Assembly (NCBI GenBank): GCA_028713875.1
Contig: JAQTNM010000046.1
Coordinates: forward strand, 1 to 9,005
DNA from: Candidatus Omnitrophota bacterium
GTDB lineage: Bacteria; Omnitrophota; Gorgyraeia; Gygaellales; Profunditerraquicolaceae
Length of the DNA stretch: 9,005 nt
Reading direction: 5' to 3'
Shown in pieces: positions 1 to 6,656 of this stretch. The notes below the pieces were generated by a model. That model made no database searches. It was not told the origin of the DNA and saw only the letters and a list, made by a program, of their open reading frames with translations. The translations under genes were made by a program, and so were the position numbers. Numbering within the stretch: position 1 is the stretch's first letter; every line of letters begins with the position of its first letter.

Positions 1-115
1 TCGGCGCCCTTTTGTCTGCCAGTATCCATATAAGGTTAATCAGGAAGACAGAGGCAACCAGAAGGATTAAAACCAGAAGATATTTACTCGTCCCCGGCTT
101 GCTTTTTATTTTCAT
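1..115 (-). CDS. Membrane protein, N-terminal fragment (runs off the window)
   Basis: Only the first 38 codons are inside the window. The visible peptide starts MKIKSKPGTSKY, is rich in Lys at the very N-terminus, and then has a hydrophobic stretch at about residues 13-33 (LLVLILLVASVFLINLIWIL). This looks like a signal anchor or the first transmembrane helix of an inner membrane protein, followed by a short charged turn, ADKRAP. It starts 21 nt after the stop codon of the SGNH hydrolase gene, so it is probably the next gene of the same transcript. No strong ribosome binding site is visible. The ending 'LIWILADKRAP' resembles the helix 1 and first periplasmic loop of GT-C (ArnT/PMT-like) glycosyltransferases, but the diagnostic Asp residues would lie outside the window. 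It could equally be another anchored hydrolase. The reading frame is fairly sure; the function is not known. Confidence 0.6.
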   Translation of the reverse strand, partial: MKIKSKPGTSKYLLVLILLVASVFLINLIWILADKRAP

Positions 116-136
116 AAGCGCTGCCTGCAGATAATA

Positions 137-1246
137 TTAATTATTCACGCTTTCAGTGTTTGCCCGTTGAAAAGACTCCGTCTTGGTAGGTAATATCTTA
201 TGCTCTATCAGGTAATCAAAGATCAGGTCCTGAACTAAAGAGCGCCCCCGGTCGTTATAATGGGCGTCGCAATCCGGCCTCTCTCTTATTTTGGTAAAAT
301 TTTCGTCATTATTGTAACCGAGCGCGATAAACTTGGTTCTTATATCAAAATACTCCAAATTAAAATCTTTTGTTATCTGTTTGATAAAATTATCCGTGGG
401 AAAATCTTTTTTGATGTCGGGGAAATTGACTATCACCAAAATAATGTTATTCTCACGGCACAATAAGATGATATCCGCGAGGCATCGGTACGCTAAGTCA
501 TAGCCGGGATAAAAATATCGCGGGGCATATCCCCTGATATTTTTCTGCAGATAACCCGCAATTCTTCTATTTATGAAACCATATAATTTAGAGTGAGTGA
601 GCAGAAATTGGTTATAAGGCATTGTGAATACGTAGGGTGTCTTGGAATAAGAATAATAAACAAACAGCCTGCCGTTTTTTTCGGCAAATCGATGCTGGTT
701 GGTGTCATTCTGGTAATAATTATAAATAACCACCTTGGGCTTCAGGGGGAGTATCTCAAATTTAAAAATATTATATAATTGCGGCAGGTCCAGCCCTCCC
801 CAAACAAAGGGCAGCACAGACGCATCTATCCCGCATTTAGAGACCACCAGATCATTGAATTTACCCCAGTTGAAGCACGAAACAGAATCCCCTAAAACAC
901 AAATCCTATATTTACCTTCCGTAGATTTTATATACCCGGGGTCCAGTAAAATACCCCAGATAATTGAATCTTGGTCCGGGATATTTTTAATTTCTTTGAT
1001 ACCTTTAACAGATATTTTCTTGTTATGCCGGTAATAGAATACCGGATATTCTTTTTTTGAATAATCGTCTTCTAACGGCAGAGGCACATCGCCTTTTATG
1101 CCTCTTGCTTCAAGGTAGTTTATTTTGTCAAAACTGCAGAAACGTATCAATAATTCAAGAAACAGCAAAAAACAGCATATTGATACGATTGATATCAAAA
1201 TGTTCTGCAGTAACCGCGGAAATTTAAATTTTGAAGCTATCCCCAT
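137..1246 (-). CDS. Membrane-anchored SGNH/GDSL-family hydrolase
   Basis: Predicted 369-residue protein with one N-terminal transmembrane anchor (about residues 15-35) and a long soluble domain probably outside the cytoplasmic membrane. SGNH landmarks appear in order: block I VLGDS with candidate nucleophile Ser121; a Gly-rich block II (G150, G151); block III with N180 and D181, without the usual Gly before the Asn; and block V DAHYNDRG with D327 and H329 as the expected catalytic pair. Family members are esterases or acyltransferases, often acting on acetyl groups of polysaccharides. Given the neighbouring glycosyltransferase, O-acetylation or deacetylation of a surface glycan is a reasonable inference, but the substrate is not visible. 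The ATG at 1246 is the only plausible start, because an in-frame TAG lies shortly upstream. It has no clear Shine-Dalgarno sequence. It lies 128 nt downstream of the cobalamin-type radical SAM gene and 21 nt before the partial membrane gene. Confidence 0.85.
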   Translation of the reverse strand: MGIASKFKFPRLLQNILISIVSICCFLLFLELLIRFCSFDKINYLEARGIKGDVPLPLEDDYSKKEYPVFYYRHNKKISVKGIKEIKNIPDQDSIIWGILLDPGYIKSTEGKYRICVLGDSVSCFNWGKFNDLVVSKCGIDASVLPFVWGGLDLPQLYNIFKFEILPLKPKVVIYNYYQNDTNQHRFAEKNGRLFVYYSYSKTPYVFTMPYNQFLLTHSKLYGFINRRIAGYLQKNIRGYAPRYFYPGYDLAYRCLADIILLCRENNIILVIVNFPDIKKDFPTDNFIKQITKDFNLEYFDIRTKFIALGYNNDENFTKIRERPDCDAHYNDRGRSLVQDLIFDYLIEHKILPTKTESFQRANTESVNN

Positions 1247-1289
1247 TTTTGCATAAAATTCAATTATCTAACTGTTCTGTATATTTATG

Positions 1290-1331
1290 CCTTCGGGCTC
1301 AGGCTATCCGGTCTTATCAAAAGCCCGAAGG
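1290..1331. repeat. 10-bp perfect inverted repeat between genes
   Basis: The arms ccttcgggct (1290-1299) and agcccgaagg (1322-1331) are exact reverse complements separated by 22 nt. The repeat sits in the 128-nt gap between the stop of the cobalamin-type radical SAM gene (1375) and the start of the SGNH hydrolase gene (1246). In the transcript it could fold into a GC-rich stem with a 22-nt loop. No U-run follows the stem in the direction of transcription, so it is not a textbook intrinsic terminator. It could be a processing or mRNA-stabilising element, a weak attenuator, or a protein site. The rest of this gap shows no convincing promoter. Confidence 0.5.
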
Positions 1332-1374
1332 TCGTCTTCTTATATGCTATAACGGCATTGTATATCATGGAGAT

Positions 1375-2778
1375 TCACTGGTTCGTGAAGAGCAAACCGA
1401 TCGCTGCTTTAAGCGAATTTCTTAACTCAAGCAAGCTTCTTGTTCTCTTCAGAGCTTTTATAACATACGACGGCCTAAAATAGAATGAAAGGTAGGCCCT
1501 TCTGACAAGTTTTCTGACTTCTGCGCAGCTTAATGCCGTATTAATCAAGGGGAGCTCTTTTTCTTTGCTTGCATCCATAGTGAATTCTGACCAGTAATCC
1601 CCGAACCCCTTCTCCAATAACATACTGTAGATCTTGGTATTGGGGAAAGGAGTGAGTTTTGTCACCTGGACATAATCCAGGTCCAGCGCAGTCATTAGTT
1701 TGATTGTCTCATCGGCGGTTTCAGGCGTTTCTCCCGGAGCGCCGAGCATAAAAAATCCTAAAGTTTTAATCCCGCTTTCTTTACTCCAGCTTATCACCTG
1801 TTTCACCGTATCTGCGTCATTGTATTTATTTAAAGAACGTAAGATACCCGGATGTGCGCTCTCAATACCGTACATAATTGTATTGCAGCCGGCTTCTGCC
1901 ATGCTGCGCAGTAAATCCTTATCCACCGTGTCGATACGGGAGCGGACTGTCCAGAACACATTGAGCCTGCGCCTTATAATTTCTTCGCAAATTTTTAAAA
2001 CCCTCTGGTTATCAATGGTAAAAGAAGAATCATAAATATCGAATTCTCTTATCCCGAATTCCTTATAACCGATCTCTATCTCATCGACAAAATTCTTGGC
2101 GCTGCGCATCCTGAATTTCCTGGTATTAAGGTCGCAAAAAATGCACTGGTAAGGACACCCCCGGGCCGAGAGCATCACGGTGAAATTCTTGACTCTGGAG
2201 AGTATGTTATAATACAGGTCATTTTTCAACAGGTGCCTGGCGGGAAACGGCACCGTGTCAAGATCGGTAGTAGAGGCGGCTGCCGGAGTAATTATTACCT
2301 GGCCGCTTTCTTTAAAAGCAATGCCTTTGACAGCATGCAAGGACCCCCCTGATTCCAATGCTGCCAGAAAATCAGGCAATATATTCTCGGCATCACCGAT
2401 CACGGCATAATCGATTGCGGCATGATGCATTGTCTGGCGGGGATATATTGAAAGGTGCCATCCTCCGACCATCACCGGTATATTGACTCTTTCTTTTATA
2501 CTCCTGATCCAGGATAACGCCTGATGGAATCCATAAGTGGTCAGGGTAAAACCCAGGATATCTGGAGAAAACTCCTTTATCCTCTGGGTGACTGATTTCA
2601 AAGAGAGACGTTCTGCTACGGCATCTATAATTATTACTTTATGCCCGGATTTTTCGGCTATAGCCGCTGCATAAGCCAAACTCAGGGGCGGCATTATGCC
2701 GATATGCTCATCCTGCGCTATAAGCGTGCTCCAGTTATTCTTCAAGCGCAGAGGCGTAAATATTAAAGCTATTTTCAT
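1375..2778 (-). CDS. Cobalamin-binding-type (class B-like) radical SAM protein
   Basis: Predicted 467-residue cytoplasmic enzyme. Residues 1 to about 150 have the look of a B12-binding Rossmann domain: MKIALIFTP start, HIGIMPPLSLAYAAA (25-39), PDILGFTLTT (72-81), VMVGGWHLSIYP (102-113) and IGDAE (127-131). I do not see a DxHxxG histidine motif, so cobalamin would bind base-off without His ligation, or not at all. The radical SAM barrel follows, with the [4Fe-4S] cysteines C208, C212 and C215 in GCPYQCIFC, the GIES strand at 304-307 and a GAPGETPET segment at 346-354. Relatives include methyltransferases and ring-forming enzymes such as the BchE-like families; the reaction here cannot be named. 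The start matches the family, although no good ribosome binding site precedes it. It lies 36 nt after the secreted sandwich protein gene, probably in the same transcript. Confidence 0.88.
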   Translation of the reverse strand: MKIALIFTPLRLKNNWSTLIAQDEHIGIMPPLSLAYAAAIAEKSGHKVIIIDAVAERLSLKSVTQRIKEFSPDILGFTLTTYGFHQALSWIRSIKERVNIPVMVGGWHLSIYPRQTMHHAAIDYAVIGDAENILPDFLAALESGGSLHAVKGIAFKESGQVIITPAAASTTDLDTVPFPARHLLKNDLYYNILSRVKNFTVMLSARGCPYQCIFCDLNTRKFRMRSAKNFVDEIEIGYKEFGIREFDIYDSSFTIDNQRVLKICEEIIRRRLNVFWTVRSRIDTVDKDLLRSMAEAGCNTIMYGIESAHPGILRSLNKYNDADTVKQVISWSKESGIKTLGFFMLGAPGETPETADETIKLMTALDLDYVQVTKLTPFPNTKIYSMLLEKGFGDYWSEFTMDASKEKELPLINTALSCAEVRKLVRRAYLSFYFRPSYVIKALKRTRSLLELRNSLKAAIGLLFTNQ

Positions 2779-2814
2779 AGAGGCGGTTGTTAAAATACAG
2801 TAATATTAAACGCG

Positions 2815-3432
2815 TTATCTAGCAGGTTTTACCCAGGCGCTTATCTTATATTTGTTCCCGGCCTTCACGGCGACCTTCTGTATTACCGGACTGTCATGCC
2901 AGACCAAAACAGAATATTTGCCGCTGTGTGCTTCATTTTTATTTATGTTACCTGACTTGGAAGAGCTGGCGTATCCCCAGCCAGCGGGATTTCCTTTAGA
3001 ATCTAGCTTTTCAAAGCCGCCGTTATTGATTTCTGCATCCTTACCTTCAACTACCACCTCGTCAAAGTAAACTTCGTGGCGATTTTTTTTAAGGTCGGTG
3101 AAATTAGAGCCTCTTAATTCAATAAACACTGACCCTGAATCAGAAGGCGTAAACTCTATCCAAAGCTTCTGCCATTTATCTTTGCCGTTTAAACCCAGCT
3201 CGGTTATCCACCATGGGCTTTGTTGTCCGGTCTTGCCCGGGCTCCAAAATTTACCATTGCTGTTTATCGAGGTAAGGTCAAATTGCTTGTCTTGGCTATA
3301 AATATCTATTCTGGCGCTTCTCTCTTTGCCGATCAGCGCAGGATCCTGCGCATAAGCAATTGAGCTGATCAGGCAAAAAAATAAACTTATCACTGCTGCC
3401 TTTGTAAAAATGGAGAAGTTTATTTTTTTCAT
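2815..3432 (-). CDS. Secreted beta-sandwich protein, CBM-like, paralog of the upstream gene
   Basis: Predicted 205-residue protein with a classic signal peptide: MKKINF, a hydrophobic core at about 8-25, and AYA-QD with likely cleavage after residue 28. The mature part has two segments. The first (about 39-130) contains RIDIYSQD, LWIEFTPSDSG, VFIELRG and VYFDEVVVEG. The second (about 136-205) contains NNGGFE, GW, AHSGKYSVLVWHD and YKISAWVK, after which the protein ends. These resemble the strands of CBM4/9-type galactose-binding-like sandwiches, suggesting sugar or glycan binding in the periplasm or outside the cell. No catalytic motif is visible. An ATG 33 nt further upstream (3463-3465) is in frame, but I prefer 3432 because AAGGAGG precedes it and because the signal peptide then starts properly. 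It is clearly a tandem duplicate of the gene at 3497-4159, from which it is separated by 64 nt. Confidence 0.8.
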   Translation of the reverse strand: MKKINFSIFTKAAVISLFFCLISSIAYAQDPALIGKERSARIDIYSQDKQFDLTSINSNGKFWSPGKTGQQSPWWITELGLNGKDKWQKLWIEFTPSDSGSVFIELRGSNFTDLKKNRHEVYFDEVVVEGKDAEINNGGFEKLDSKGNPAGWGYASSSKSGNINKNEAHSGKYSVLVWHDSPVIQKVAVKAGNKYKISAWVKPAR

Positions 3433-3436
3433 ATTG

Positions 3437-3443
3437 CCTCCTT
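3437..3443 (-). promoter_or_regulatory. Strong ribosome binding site that sets the start at 3432
   Basis: The minus strand reads AAGGAGG, then CAAT, then ATG. This near-perfect Shine-Dalgarno sequence lies 4 nt before the ATG at 3432 and downstream of the alternative in-frame ATG at 3465, which has nothing comparable. It therefore fixes the shorter reading of the secreted protein. The strength of this site contrasts with the poor sites of the two genes downstream (starts 2778 and 1246). Confidence 0.8.
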
Positions 3444-3496
3444 GTTTATTGCTGCTTAAAAGCATTTTTATTTCTAAGCTACCCTAACAACTATTC

Positions 3497-4159
3497 TTAT
3501 TGAACCACCTCCTTTTTCGCCCGTTTTTTATCGGCCAGGGCATATGCCTTAAACCAGGCGCTCACCTTATATCTCTTCTGCGCCCTCACTTCTATCCTCT
3601 GAAGGAGAGGAATATCGTGCCAGATCAACACGCAACATTGACCGCTGTGTGCCTGTGAGCCATCAGTGCTGTATCTGTCTTTCGAACCGTTCCAGCTCCA
3701 GTACGCGGGTTTGCTATCCGGATCAATCATCTCAAAATCACCGTTGCGCAGCGCCCCTCCTTCTAACTGGCAATCGTCAACCCAGACATCATGGTGGTAA
3801 TGCTTGACATTATCATAAAAAGATCCCCTGAGGTTAATGAAAAGGTATCCCGATGCGGAAGGAGTAAACTCTATCCACAGATTCTCCCATTCGCTGCCCA
3901 CTCCTCCCTCTGCAAACCAGTGTTTTTGCTGATCCTTGGAATCAAGCCAGTGGGCATAGTCACATCTGGCTTTAAGGGTGCCTCCTGCTTTGACATCAAT
4001 AAGTTCAAATTCCATATCCTGGCTGTAAATGTCTATGCGTCCGCTCCTGTCCTTTGAAAGAGTATCAACATCCTTAATTTTAACTGTCTTACGGCGCAAG
4101 AATAACGAAACTGTAACTATTATTACTACGCAGACCAATACAATAGCTACTATCAACAT
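3497..4159 (-). CDS. Membrane-anchored beta-sandwich protein, CBM-like
   Basis: Predicted 220-residue protein with an N-terminal hydrophobic helix (about 1-21) followed at once by RRKTVKIK. The soluble part parallels the neighbour at 2815-3432: RSGRIDIYSQD (38-48), LWIEFTPSASG (94-104), LFINLRGS (106-113), DVWVDDCQLEGG (124-135), NGDFE (139-143), AHSGQCCVLIWHD (170-182) and RYKVSAWFKAY (196-206). A Lys-rich tail closes it (about 211-217). The arrangement suggests a carbohydrate-binding-type jelly roll with no enzyme motif. Six cysteines follow the leader helix, or are near it, including a CC pair at 175-176. The start is well supported by AAAGGAGGG. It lies 21 nt after the glycosyltransferase gene, so the two are probably co-transcribed. 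By the positive-inside rule the basic residues after the helix would put the soluble domain in the cytoplasm, unlike the secreted paralog; this topology is uncertain. Confidence 0.78.
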   Translation of the reverse strand: MLIVAIVLVCVVIIVTVSLFLRRKTVKIKDVDTLSKDRSGRIDIYSQDMEFELIDVKAGGTLKARCDYAHWLDSKDQQKHWFAEGGVGSEWENLWIEFTPSASGYLFINLRGSFYDNVKHYHHDVWVDDCQLEGGALRNGDFEMIDPDSKPAYWSWNGSKDRYSTDGSQAHSGQCCVLIWHDIPLLQRIEVRAQKRYKVSAWFKAYALADKKRAKKEVVQ

Positions 4160-4164
4160 AACTG

Positions 4165-4173
4165 CCCTCCTTT
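4165..4173 (-). promoter_or_regulatory. Strong ribosome binding site for the anchored sandwich protein
   Basis: The minus strand reads AAAGGAGGG, then CAGTT, then ATG at 4159, an optimal Shine-Dalgarno sequence with 5-nt spacing. It confirms the short hydrophobic N-terminus as the true start. It overlaps the 12-bp palindrome CCTTTTAAAAGG (4169-4180) lying between the preceding stop codon and this site. Confidence 0.8.
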
Positions 4174-4180
4174 TAAAAGG

Positions 4181-5356
4181 TTAATTTGTCTTAGAGTTAA
4201 GCGCAATGTTATAGGCATTCAGAATATTTTCAGCAGTAACAGCCCATCTGTATTTTTTTTGCGATCTTACTGCTGCCGCCTTCCCCAATGATTCTCTGAG
4301 TTTCGCGTCGCCCAGGAGCACCATAATGCCTTCTGCTAACGAACCGGTATCCCCCGGCCTGGCTAATACCCCCACCCCCCCGACCATATTACGCACTTCT
4401 CCGACATTGCTGGCAACTATAGCTTTGCCGCAGGCTAAATATTCCACTATCTTCAAAGGACTCTTGCATTTAGTTATATCGTTTTCTTCAAAACAGGCAA
4501 CGCAGACATCGGCATCGGCAAGATACCGGGGTATCTCATTGTGGCTGACGTGGCCGGTAAAGATAAAATGCTCTGCTATCCCTAGGGCCCGGGTTAATTC
4601 TCTAAGTTCGCCGAGCCGGTAACCCTCGCCTATAACCATAAAAGTCACGTCTTTTCTTGAGCGCAGGATCAAGTTGGCAGTATGCACAAAAATCTCGGCG
4701 TATTGAGCTCCGTGTAACTGGCCCAGGTAAAGCACCAGATAACTATTAATGCCGTACTTTTTTTTAATTTTACCCTTGTGTTCTTCTATGACCTGGGGAT
4801 TAAACCGCTCCAAATCCGCGCCCACCGGCGCAGGAACAATTCTTTCCCGGCTGACGCCCAAACTCAAGGCAAGTCTACGCAGGTGGTCACTGGAAACAGA
4901 CACGGTATCTACGACCCGGGGGATCAGTTTCTCATAAATATTCAGGAACTCTCCTACAATCCTCTCTTTAGGATTGGAATAGTAGAATATCTCGGTCTCC
5001 CAGTCATCCCAGTCGTAATGCACCGGTTTGTTTTTCAGCAAAGATGCGATCATAGCCGGCAGCGCCGCATAATAGTAACATTTCTGAAAATGGATTATGT
5101 CGGCCCATCCCGCAGCTGTGTTCATGCGCAGAATATTCCTGATCATCCTTACTAATCCCAGCCTGCGGTCAAGCGCGATAACCTGGATACCGTTATCTGG
5201 AAATTCCCGGTTGGCCTCCTTAGGGTCAAGAGGAAAATAGGCTAATTTGACCAGGTGACCGCGATTGGCAAATTCAACGGCAAGTTTCTTTACGCGCACA
5301 GTCCACGGCTCAAGCGAAGAATAAAGGTCATGGGGATGGACCATCAGGATATTCAT
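4181..5356 (-). CDS. Glycosyltransferase, GT4-type (GT-B fold)
   Basis: Predicted 391-residue enzyme that would transfer a sugar from a nucleotide donor to a growing glycan at the cytoplasmic face of the membrane. The N-terminal Rossmann domain starts MNILMVHPHD and contains KLAVEFANRGHLVKLAY (24-40) and YDWDDWE (114-120). The C-terminal donor domain has VLYLGQLHG (208-216), VIGEGYRLGEL (241-251), FTGHVSHNEIPRYLADADV (266-284) and KSPLKIVEYLACGKAIVAS (298-316). E305 is the second Glu of the family EX7E motif; the first position appears to be Cys297, a variation seen in GT4 members with a 'SPLKxxEYLA' segment. Length is normal for the family. The donor and acceptor cannot be read from sequence. 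It starts 4 nt after the stop of the small membrane ORF and is preceded by a G-rich stretch that may serve as ribosome binding site. Confidence 0.92.
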   Translation of the reverse strand: MNILMVHPHDLYSSLEPWTVRVKKLAVEFANRGHLVKLAYFPLDPKEANREFPDNGIQVIALDRRLGLVRMIRNILRMNTAAGWADIIHFQKCYYYAALPAMIASLLKNKPVHYDWDDWETEIFYYSNPKERIVGEFLNIYEKLIPRVVDTVSVSSDHLRRLALSLGVSRERIVPAPVGADLERFNPQVIEEHKGKIKKKYGINSYLVLYLGQLHGAQYAEIFVHTANLILRSRKDVTFMVIGEGYRLGELRELTRALGIAEHFIFTGHVSHNEIPRYLADADVCVACFEENDITKCKSPLKIVEYLACGKAIVASNVGEVRNMVGGVGVLARPGDTGSLAEGIMVLLGDAKLRESLGKAAAVRSQKKYRWAVTAENILNAYNIALNSKTN

Positions 5357-5360
5357 AGAT

Positions 5361-5480
5361 TTAGCCCCCGGGGAAATACAGGGTCCCTCTCAGCTTTTTT
5401 AATAAAAAGAGGGTTGTGTCCATGATTACGGCTGTAACCAGCAGGAACGCCACTATAATGAACTGCCTGGCCTTTTTCAT
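5361..5480 (-). CDS. Small single-span membrane protein, 39 residues
   Basis: This short ORF reads MKKARQF, then a hydrophobic helix at about residues 7-27 (IIVAFLLVTAVIMDTTLFLL is its core), then KKLRGTLYFPGG and stop. Its ATG overlaps the TGA of the preceding radical SAM gene as ATGA (5477-5480), and its stop lies 4 nt before the ATG of the glycosyltransferase, so it fills the gap exactly. That arrangement, together with the MKK start and a clean transmembrane segment, supports a real gene with translational coupling. GAGAGG lies upstream at a rather long distance from the ATG. I do not recognise the protein. It could be a membrane anchor or regulator of its neighbours, or conceivably a substrate of the radical SAM/SPASM enzymes; the last is speculation. 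There is no cysteine, and the C-terminus ends in Gly-Gly. Confidence 0.6.
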   Translation of the reverse strand: MKKARQFIIVAFLLVTAVIMDTTLFLLKKLRGTLYFPGG

Positions 5481-6655
5481 TTAACCGGACAAACCTCTCT
5501 TTCAGCATCTGATTGACTGAACATATACCGCATAAACTTATGGATATTTTGATTAAGCAAAATATTATCGCACATGATCCTGCAGCCTCTGTCATTATGG
5601 GCATTGCCCATAAGGCCGAAATATGCCCAGTCTCTAATGGAAGAACAGCCCTTTCGCCTGAACTCCTGCTGCTTAAAGCCATTCCATATATCATGAAATT
5701 TATCTCTATAGATATTGCCCAGTGGCATACGATGAGACTTAAGGCAGGAATTAAAATCGCCGTTTGCCCTTAATCTTAAGAAGAGCCATCCTGCATAACA
5801 GGGTATCCGGCCCTGCCCGGTATCGTATTCGCCATAACAGGCAAGAGGATTTGAAATTCTTCTCAAGAATATGCCTGCGTTGGCTATGCGGACCGTATTT
5901 GCATGCTTAAGCAGGTCCTTAAAATCTTTCTGTAAGGCCCCGAGCTGTCCGCCGGTCAATAAAAATCTGTCTGTTGCCCCGGGGATAGCATCAAAAATTC
6001 CGAATTCCACGATCCGGCACCCGTTTTTTAACGCCAAATCCACAACGCTTTTTAAAGCGCGGTGATTAACGTTGCTTATCACGGCGTATAGCTTGATTTC
6101 GAGGCGGCGGTGCTTTAAGGCATTAAGGTCCTTAAGATTGCCTCTGACCTTGTCAAAGTCCTGCACAGACCTGTTATGCACGCCGCAATACTCCTGCGCA
6201 CTTCCCGCCCAGATGCTGGCAGTTAAGGAAACCAGGTTCTTTAAAGACACCAGCCTCTTAATACCGTCTTTATCCAAGAGGGTAAGGTTGGTATTAAGGC
6301 GGAAATCCAGGCCTGTTTTCTGCGCATGCTCAAGTACTCCCCAGATCCTGGAATATAAAAACGGCTCTCCGCCTCCGGAAAATATTATCTCTTTTGTCCC
6401 TGAAAATGCGATCTCCTCTATAAAATCCTTCAGGATATTGTAATCCAATTCATCAAACTGCCTGCCCGGATCTTTATCTACGCAGGGAGAATGAAGCCAG
6501 CAGACATTGCAGTGGCTGTTGCATTTATCCGTAAGGTCTATCTGTACTATATCAGGGCCTTTATAGGCGTATTTCCTGCTCAGAATGCCTTTTAAATTCA
6601 GGTATCTTCTCCTGTTTTCCTTAAAAGATATTTTTCCTAACAACGGCTCAAGCAT
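5477..6655 (-). CDS. Radical SAM/SPASM protein, third of a tandem trio
   Basis: Predicted 392-residue cytoplasmic iron-sulfur enzyme. The radical SAM cluster motif is KCNSHCNVCW with C45, C49 and C52, introduced by IVQIDLTD. The SAM-binding SGGGEPF follows at 93-99 and NTNLTLL at 121-127. The C-terminal SPASM-like region has C286 in CYAGW, C304 in NSCLKSHRM, LGNIYRDKFHDIW (312-324), and C358 and C362 in GCRIMCDN; these probably hold auxiliary clusters. SPASM proteins commonly modify peptides or proteins, but some act on other substrates. This copy is the most diverged of the three: it lacks the DPYFxxIGND segment, having DWAYFGLMGNAHND instead. Its ATG lies 1 nt after the TAG of the preceding gene, and its TGA overlaps the start of the small membrane ORF, so expression of the three is very likely coupled. 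Confidence 0.9.
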   Translation of the reverse strand: MLEPLLGKISFKENRRRYLNLKGILSRKYAYKGPDIVQIDLTDKCNSHCNVCWLHSPCVDKDPGRQFDELDYNILKDFIEEIAFSGTKEIIFSGGGEPFLYSRIWGVLEHAQKTGLDFRLNTNLTLLDKDGIKRLVSLKNLVSLTASIWAGSAQEYCGVHNRSVQDFDKVRGNLKDLNALKHRRLEIKLYAVISNVNHRALKSVVDLALKNGCRIVEFGIFDAIPGATDRFLLTGGQLGALQKDFKDLLKHANTVRIANAGIFLRRISNPLACYGEYDTGQGRIPCYAGWLFLRLRANGDFNSCLKSHRMPLGNIYRDKFHDIWNGFKQQEFRRKGCSSIRDWAYFGLMGNAHNDRGCRIMCDNILLNQNIHKFMRYMFSQSDAEREVCPVK

Positions 6656-6656
6656 C

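Noticed and set aside
1290..1331. Inverted repeat as a standard intrinsic terminator
   Set aside because: The loop is long (22 nt) and no U-run follows on the minus-strand transcript; I kept it only as a repeat.
1285..1368. Minus-strand 27-codon ORF in the gap between the B12-type radical SAM and SGNH genes
   Set aside because: It has no ribosome binding site or recognisable features and contains the inverted repeat, so chance is the simplest explanation.
1247..1374. Promoter for the SGNH gene (TTGATA near 1315-1320)
   Set aside because: No -10 element occurs at suitable spacing, so I cannot support it.
3433..3465. Eleven-codon N-terminal extension of the secreted sandwich protein
   Set aside because: The strong AAGGAGG lies inside this stretch, just before the ATG at 3432, and a signal peptide beginning MKK is typical, so the extension is not translated as part of the protein.
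4169..4180. 12-bp palindrome CCTTTTAAAAGG as an operator or RNA switch
   Set aside because: It can be explained by the purine-rich ribosome binding site next to T-rich spacer; a hairpin would have only about 4 base pairs. No second copy was noticed.
5353..5694. Minus-strand open frame of 113 codons overlapping the end of the third radical SAM gene
   Set aside because: It is in another frame of a well-supported gene, has no family motif, and the SPASM-like cysteines are encoded in the competing frame.
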